From positions 62,001 to 126,000 of the forward strand of contig NZ_FTNI01000018.1 of NCBI RefSeq assembly GCF_900156315.1: a stretch of DNA of 64,000 nucleotides. The letters run 5' to 3'. A program made the translations under genes and the position numbers. This stretch comes from Microbispora rosea. GTDB taxonomy: Bacteria; Actinomycetota; Actinomycetes; Streptosporangiales; Streptosporangiaceae. Positions 59,457 to 64,000 of the stretch are shown piece after piece (the first letter of the stretch is position 1; each line of letters starts with the position of its first letter). The notes beneath the pieces are model-generated. The model saw nothing but the letters and a program-made list of their open reading frames with translations. It was not told where the DNA came from and searched no databases.

Positions 59457-59540
59457 CTGATCTTCCCGTTCGGAGGTGATGTGGGATCGGACGGTGGAGC
59501 AGGCCTTCGAGATCGGGGTGCGCGTTCGCGAGGAGCGCCC

Positions 59541-59573
59541 GTCATCAGGCCCGTCATCAGGCCCGTCATCAGG
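59541..59573. repeat. Three 12-bp tandem repeats (GTCATCAGGCCC) at the end of hpaG
   Basis: Units begin at 59541, 59553 and 59565; the last overlaps the hpaG stop. A second 12-bp duplication (CTCGGTGGCCGC) lies at 59581-59604 inside the gene and encodes the repeated ATEA of its C-terminus. This local instability may reflect replication slippage. Confidence 0.75.
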
Positions 59574-61047
59574 CGCCGGCCTCGGTGGCCGCCTCGGTGG
59601 CCGCCTCGTACTTCGCACGCCATTCCGCGTTCATGGGGAACAGGCCGTCGACGGGGTGACCCGCGGCGACCTGCGCGGCGATCCACGCGTCCTCGGTCTC
59701 CTGGGCGAGCGCGGCGTCGGCCACCTCCTCGGCGATCGCCGGGGGGATCACGATGACGCCGTCGTCGTCGCCCACGATGATGTCGCCGGGCTGGACCGTG
59801 GCGCCGCCGCACGCGATCGTGAGGCCGGTGTCCCACGGCACGTGCCTGCGGCCCAGCACGGCGGGGTGCGGCCCCTGGCTGAAGACGGGGAGGTCGATGC
59901 CGGCGACCGTCGCGTAGTCGCGCACGCCGCCGTCCGTGACGACACCCGCCGCGCCGCGTGCGAGAGCGCGGAGGGCGAGCACGTCGCCCAGGGTGCCGGA
60001 GCCGCGCTCGCCGCGCGCCTCGATGACGATGACCTCGCCCTCCCGCACGGCGTCGAAGGCGCGCTTCTGCGCGTTGTAGCCGCCGCCGTGGCTGCGGAAG
60101 AGGTCCTCGCGGTTCGGGACGAAGCGCAGCGTCCTCGCGACGCCGACGAGCTTCGTGCCCGGCCGGGTCGCGCGCAGGCCGTCGATCGAGACGTTGTCGA
60201 GGCCGCGCTTGCGCAGCTGCTGCGACAGCCCGGCGACGGGCGTCCTGAGCAGCTTGTCACGCAGCCCGGGGGAGATGACCGGGGAGGCGGCGGGGAGCCC
60301 CGCCGCCTCGCGCGAGCCCCACGCCTCCTCGCGCTGGAGGTCGTCGACCGAGGGGAGAGAACCGACGGCGGGATCGAAGCCGCCGGGGCCGTCGATCACC
60401 CGGCTGGTCAGCCTGCCCGAGCTCGGTCCTCCCGGCGCGTCGACCTCGACCTCGACGACGTCTCCCGGGACGGCCACCGAGGCTCCGGCCGGAGTGCCGG
60501 TGAGGATGACGTCGCCGGTCTCGAGGGTGAGGTGCTGGGAGAGGTCGGCGATGATCTGGGAGAACGGGAAGATGAGGTCGGTGGTCTCACCCTCCTGGAC
60601 GAGCTCGCCGTTGAGCCACGTCCGGACGCGCAGCGCGGTGGGGTCGACCGCGCGTGCGTCGATGAGCCGCGGGCCGACCGGGGTGTAGCCGTCGCGGCCC
60701 TTGTTGCGGACGTTCGACCCCTTGTCGTTGGCGCGCAGGTCGTACAGCCCCCAGTCGTTCGACGCCGTCACCCACGCCACGTGACTCCAGGCCTCGGCGG
60801 GGGCGACGCTTCGCGCGGGTGTGCCGATGACGAGGGCGATCTCGCCCTCGAAGGCGAGCAGCTCCGTGCCCTCGGGCCGCTCGACCGCGTCGCCCGAGGC
60901 CGCAAGGGAGCTCGACGGCTTGAAGAAGTACGAGGGAGCGGCAGGACGGCGGCCGCGCTGCGCCGCGCGCGACTCGTGGCTGACGTGGACGGCAACGATC
61001 TTCCCCGGCCGGTGGGGAAGGGAGGGATGTGCGGGTGCGGTGCTCAT
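59569..61047 (-). CDS. hpaG: HpaG-like FAH-domain protein fused to an RraA-like domain
   Basis: The 492-residue protein has two different folds. Residues of about 15-245 form a fumarylacetoacetase-type domain (FAFEGEIALVIG-like ELLAFEGEIALVIG, TASNDWGLYDLR, DLIFPFSQIIADLS, GDVILTGTPAGAS) as in HpaG isomerase/decarboxylase. Residues of about 265-475 form an RraA/HMG-aldolase domain (GGVRDYATVAGIDLPVFSQG, VQPGDIIVGDDDGVIVIP). In E. coli HpaG both halves are FAH folds, so one half is replaced here. It should isomerise and decarboxylate CHM/COHED. No separate HpaF isomerase gene is visible. Confidence 0.85.
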   Translation of the reverse strand: MSTAPAHPSLPHRPGKIVAVHVSHESRAAQRGRRPAAPSYFFKPSSSLAASGDAVERPEGTELLAFEGEIALVIGTPARSVAPAEAWSHVAWVTASNDWGLYDLRANDKGSNVRNKGRDGYTPVGPRLIDARAVDPTALRVRTWLNGELVQEGETTDLIFPFSQIIADLSQHLTLETGDVILTGTPAGASVAVPGDVVEVEVDAPGGPSSGRLTSRVIDGPGGFDPAVGSLPSVDDLQREEAWGSREAAGLPAASPVISPGLRDKLLRTPVAGLSQQLRKRGLDNVSIDGLRATRPGTKLVGVARTLRFVPNREDLFRSHGGGYNAQKRAFDAVREGEVIVIEARGERGSGTLGDVLALRALARGAAGVVTDGGVRDYATVAGIDLPVFSQGPHPAVLGRRHVPWDTGLTIACGGATVQPGDIIVGDDDGVIVIPPAIAEEVADAALAQETEDAWIAAQVAAGHPVDGLFPMNAEWRAKYEAATEAATEAGA

Positions 61048-61077
61048 GGTGTGACCTTCGCGCGTCTACAGAGGATC

Positions 61078-62772
61078 TCAGTGAGTGGAGGTGGCGATGA
61101 CGTCGGCGCCCTGCTCGCTCCGCGAGCGGGTCACAGCACCGAGACGGGCGGCGAAGGCGGCGACATCCGAAGGCAGTGCGGTTCCTCGCCACGCCACGTG
61201 CTGATCGCGACGGGCGACGACGAACGGCGTCGTGTACGCGGAGTCCGCGGCGCCTTCGGGGAACCGGACCACGGTGACGGGCAGGCCGGCGGCGCGTGCC
61301 TCCTCCGCCCACCGCTCCGCGGCGTCGAAGTGATCGAGCGCCACGAGCGTGTACCACGGACCGAGGCGGTCGTACAGCGACGAACCGTCCGCGAGCCAAT
61401 GGTGGGGGAGGCGGCAGCCCGGCACCGTGGAGGGCGTGTACGTGCCCATCGTGTATTCCGGTGCCCGGCCGTCCGCGACGATGATGGGGCTGTTCGCGTA
61501 GCTGTATCCGAAGTTGAGGCCCGCGGCGGCGAACTGCTGGACGTTCAGGTCGTACGCGAGCTTCCCGAAGGCCTCGCGGGCCGCGTCCCCTTCAGGACCG
61601 TCGGCCTCGAGGCCGGCGGGCACATCCGTATCGGCGATCTTCCGCAGATGGGACATCGCGAAGCGGGACACCTGGTCCGTGATCGGCAGGCGTTCGGCCT
61701 CGTAGGCGTCCAGGATCGACTCGTCCGCCCAGCCGGAGACCACGGCGCTCAACAGCCATGACAGATTGAGCCCGTCGGCGATGCCCGCGTTCATGCCGTA
61801 TCCGCCGTAGGGCACCCACAGATGAGCGGCGTCACCGGCGATGAAGATGCGGCCTTCGCGGAACTTGTCGGCCACGAGACGGCGAGCGACCCAGTCTTCA
61901 CGAGAGAGGAAATCGTAGGACTGGTCGTCGGAGACGCCGAGGATGTCGCGGATCGCACGGTCGCGGTCGACCTCCTCGCGCTCGGCTTCCTCAGGGCTCA
62001 GGTAGGTGTGGATCAGGAACGTCTCGACGCCGTCGATGGAGTAGACGTGACCGTTCCGGCGGTCGTTGTAGACGTAGTAGCCCCACGCCTTCCCCGCCGA
62101 CATGCGCTCGTACAGGTCCGGCATCCTGATGCACGTCGACTGGACGTGCTGCAGGACGGGGTCGCCGTGGAACTCGGATCCGATGGTCTTCCGTACGAGC
62201 GAGCGGCCGCCGTCGGCGCCGATGAGATAACGGCCGCGAAGAGTCGTCCTCTCCTCCGAGCCCACCGGGACGATCTCCACCGTCACGCCGTCCTCGTCCT
62301 GGGCGACCGCGACGGCCTTGACCTCGTTGCGGAGGCTCACGTTCCGGAGGGAGGCCACGTGCTCCTCGAGGACGGGCTCGAGGAACCGCTGGTTCACGCG
62401 ATGCGCCGGCTCGGCGGCCGCCCAGGTGGTGTCGGGGCCCTGCCCGGTTCCGTCGAGACGTGCGGAGGCGGAAGGGATGGGGATGCGGCCGAACTCCTTG
62501 CCGGTCACCGAGGTGAGGAAGGCGACGTCCTGCGGGTGGTCGGAGGGGAGGCCGGCCGAGCGAACCCTGTCGGCCAGTCCGAAGCGGCGAAACGCCTCCA
62601 TCGTGCGGGCGGCCACGTGGTTGCACTTGACGTTCGGGGGCGCAAGGTAGGGATTCTCCTCGACGATGATCGTCGAGACTCCGTGCGAGTCCAGCTCCAT
62701 GGCCGCCAGCAGGCCGACGGGTCCCCCGCCGACGATGATGACGTCGGCGTCGAAGGTGGCGGAGTTGGTCAC
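61078..62772 (-). CDS. FAD-dependent aromatic hydroxylase (MhpA/PheA-like)
   Basis: The 564-residue class A flavin monooxygenase has VIIVGGGPVGLLAAMEL at the N-terminus, the DG motif YLIGADGGRSLVRK, the GD motif IFIAGDAAHLWVPYGGYGMN and a C-terminal thioredoxin-like domain, as in phenol hydroxylase and MhpA. It is the head catabolic gene of the hpa operon and probably hydroxylates 3- or 4-hydroxyphenylacetate or a related phenol to homoprotocatechuate. It would replace the usual two-component HpaBC, which is absent here. Confidence 0.85.
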   Translation of the reverse strand: MTNSATFDADVIIVGGGPVGLLAAMELDSHGVSTIIVEENPYLAPPNVKCNHVAARTMEAFRRFGLADRVRSAGLPSDHPQDVAFLTSVTGKEFGRIPIPSASARLDGTGQGPDTTWAAAEPAHRVNQRFLEPVLEEHVASLRNVSLRNEVKAVAVAQDEDGVTVEIVPVGSEERTTLRGRYLIGADGGRSLVRKTIGSEFHGDPVLQHVQSTCIRMPDLYERMSAGKAWGYYVYNDRRNGHVYSIDGVETFLIHTYLSPEEAEREEVDRDRAIRDILGVSDDQSYDFLSREDWVARRLVADKFREGRIFIAGDAAHLWVPYGGYGMNAGIADGLNLSWLLSAVVSGWADESILDAYEAERLPITDQVSRFAMSHLRKIADTDVPAGLEADGPEGDAAREAFGKLAYDLNVQQFAAAGLNFGYSYANSPIIVADGRAPEYTMGTYTPSTVPGCRLPHHWLADGSSLYDRLGPWYTLVALDHFDAAERWAEEARAAGLPVTVVRFPEGAADSAYTTPFVVARRDQHVAWRGTALPSDVAAFAARLGAVTRSRSEQGADVIATSTH

Positions 62773-62791
62773 TTTATGGGACTCCCATCGG

Positions 62792-63267
62792 TCAGCGGAT
62801 CGCAGCGAGATCGCGCTGGTTGCTTTCGGGGATGATGAACAGCGCGACGGCGCAGACGATGAGGGCGGCGATCCACACGCCGCCGAGCAGGGGAAGCCCT
62901 CCAGCCGAGGCGGCGAGCGAAGCGATCGCGGAGGCCACCTTCGCGTTGAGCGCGAAGGTCTGGTCGACTCCCTGGGCGGTCGCGTGACCGAGTCCCCACA
63001 CGCTTGCCATGCCGGAGATCGTCGGCTGGGTCATCGCGACGAGCGTGCCGAGAAGGAGGACCTTCGGCGACTTCGCGAGCACATGGCATCGAGCGAGGCG
63101 AAGAAGGCGTGCGCGAAGACCAGTGCGGACGCGCTCGCGTAGAGCAGGAAGTCGTAGAACTCGATCGCACTGCCGAGGAGGCTCGACGCGAGAATCCGCC
63201 GCATCTGCGAAGTGCGTAGAGTCGAGACCGCCCCGGCATGGGGCCCGGTCGTAGGTTTGGCGTGCAT
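62792..63267 (-). pseudogene. MFS (MHS-type) transporter with internal deletion
   Basis: The beginning (ATG 63267, AGGA upstream) encodes LASSLLGSAIEFYDFLLYASASALVFAHAFFASLD, read here as its parts SAIEFYDFLLY and ALVFAHAFFASLD, typical of the first helix pair of metabolite:H+ symporters. After that the frame breaks near 63082. A different frame encodes two or three C-terminal helices to the stop at 62792, ending in IVCAVALFIIPESNQ. About 300 residues of the usual 430 are missing. It was presumably the hydroxyphenylacetate uptake permease and is now non-functional, unless the assembly is wrong. Confidence 0.72.
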
Positions 63268-63363
63268 CGTCGTATTCCTGGTAGGGGGATCAGGGCGCTC
63301 CATGCCGAACCTCGATGGAGGGACACATCGAGTGTGCGGGGACGCACTTAATCAGGCAATGAC

Positions 63364-63383
63364 AACTATCAGGATTGATAGTT
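63364..63383. promoter_or_regulatory. 20-bp inverted repeat AACTATCA-GGAT-TGATAGTT
   Basis: Perfect 8-bp arms with a 4-base centre lie 13 bases before the LysR gene and upstream of the divergent hpa operon. The T-N11-A-like symmetry suits a LysR regulator binding site that serves both directions. Confidence 0.65.
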
Positions 63384-63396
63384 CAAGGAGACTAAA

Positions 63397-64000
63397 GTGA
63401 ACGGAGCGTCGGCGCTCTCGCTCAGGCAGCTCCAGTACTTCTGCGCCGTCGTCGAGAGCGGTTCGGTCACCGAGGCGGCGAGGAGACTGCACGTGTCCGC
63501 CGGCGGGGTCTCCCTCGCCATCACGCAGCTGGAGGAGCTCCTCGACGTCCAGCTCACGCTGCGTACGCGCGGCAAGGGCGTGGAGATCACCGATGCCGGG
63601 CGAAGCGTCTACGACACCGCCCGAGTGATCGCCCGCAGCATCGAGGACATCCAGGAGCTGGCCGGGACCATCCGCGGCGAGCTGAGCGGCCCCCTGCGGG
63701 TGGGCATCTTCACGACTCTGTCCCCATGGCTGTTCCCGCAGATGGCGGAGTACTTCGCCGAGCATCACCCGGCGATCGATCTCCAGCTGGAGGAAGGAGC
63801 GTCGGCGGCGCTTCAGACGCTCCTGACCGAAGGGCGGCTGGACGCGGCCCTCCTGTACGAGAACCACATCGTCGCCGAGGTCGATGTGCAGCGCCTCGCC
63901 CCCGTCCGGCTGCAGCTCGCCGTCTCGCCCGACCACCCGCTGGCCGGCCACGACAAGGTCTCGCTCAGCGCGCTGCGCGACGAGTACGCCGTCCTTCTCG
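63397..64000 (+). CDS. LysR-family regulator of the hpa cluster, 5' part
   Basis: GTG 63397 follows AAGGAG. The 201 visible residues start LSLRQLQYFCAVVESGSVTEAARRLHV, with the LysR HTH (SVTEAARRLHVSAGGVSLAI), then a linker helix and the first half of the inducer-binding domain (LRVGIFTTLSPWLFPQM). The gene runs off the window. Divergent orientation and the intervening palindrome mark it as the likely activator of the hydroxyphenylacetate genes. Confidence 0.88.
   Translation, partial: MNGASALSLRQLQYFCAVVESGSVTEAARRLHVSAGGVSLAITQLEELLDVQLTLRTRGKGVEITDAGRSVYDTARVIARSIEDIQELAGTIRGELSGPLRVGIFTTLSPWLFPQMAEYFAEHHPAIDLQLEEGASAALQTLLTEGRLDAALLYENHIVAEVDVQRLAPVRLQLAVSPDHPLAGHDKVSLSALRDEYAVLL

Noticed and set aside
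1-64000. CRISPR arrays, rRNA and tRNA genes
   Set aside because: No regularly spaced direct repeats with unique spacers and no tRNA cloverleaf or rRNA landmark was seen; a covariance-model search would be needed to exclude a tRNA fully.

Overview
The window is high-G+C DNA with GTG/TTG starts, ATGA/GTGA stop-start overlaps, a thiol-dependent ArsC of the kind actinomycetes use with mycothiol, and DosR/DevR-like boxes in front of nitrate reductase. It fits a filamentous actinomycete, most likely in the Streptosporangiaceae or a neighbouring family (inference; no rRNA gene is present). I saw no tRNA, rRNA or CRISPR array.

Region 1 (1-11 kb) is the most unusual part. After the end of an OPT/YSL-family transporter comes a 44-codon gene for a Cys-Cys peptide. 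A tightly overlapping operon follows: SPASM radical SAM enzyme, ArsM-type methyltransferase that keeps three arsenic-binding cysteines, TldD-like and TldE-like proteins, an FAD oxidoreductase and an M3-type zinc peptidase. It converges with an M1 aminopeptidase gene. This looks like an undescribed RiPP-type pathway in which a peptide is modified and then largely digested, as in PQQ or mycofactocin biosynthesis. It adjoins an arsenic island, so an arsenic- or thiol-linked product is a real possibility.

Region 2 (11-21 kb) is the arsenic island: ArsR, a CobW-type GTPase, a decayed arsM-arsN fusion, an MFS exporter, two FAD oxidoreductases with a shared operator-like element, a second ArsR, Acr3 with its own ArsR and a double operator, and ArsC. 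A PadR/HAAS membrane pair with a 28-bp palindrome follows.

Region 3 (22-30.4 kb) is one leftward operon with ATGA overlaps at most junctions: M20 amidohydrolase, FadR-type GntR regulator, a peptide-type ABC importer (two permeases, two ATPases, binding protein) and an alpha/beta hydrolase. It looks like an uptake and hydrolysis unit for an amide or peptide. Region 4 (30.5-35 kb) is a scar zone: IS701 and IS3-like relics, a copy of the Cys-rich tail of the arsenic-island flavoprotein, a secreted glycosidase with carbohydrate-binding domains, LacI-type palindromes and a CPBP protease.

Region 5 (35-53.4 kb) is a hypoxia/dormancy block: pflBA, Hsp20, narK-narGHJI, CBS-BON protein, GAPDH, Zn alcohol dehydrogenase, membrane protein and a P-type ATPase. 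DosR-like boxes precede pflB, hsp20/narK and the ATPase gene. Region 6 (53.4-55 kb) is a cupin/VOC pair with a divergent TetR regulator. Region 7 (55.1-64 kb) is a homoprotocatechuate (4-hydroxyphenylacetate) meta-cleavage cluster, hpaI-H-D-E-G plus a flavoprotein hydroxylase and a broken transporter, behind a divergent LysR gene cut by the window end. Its HpaG homologue is an unusual FAH-RraA fusion.
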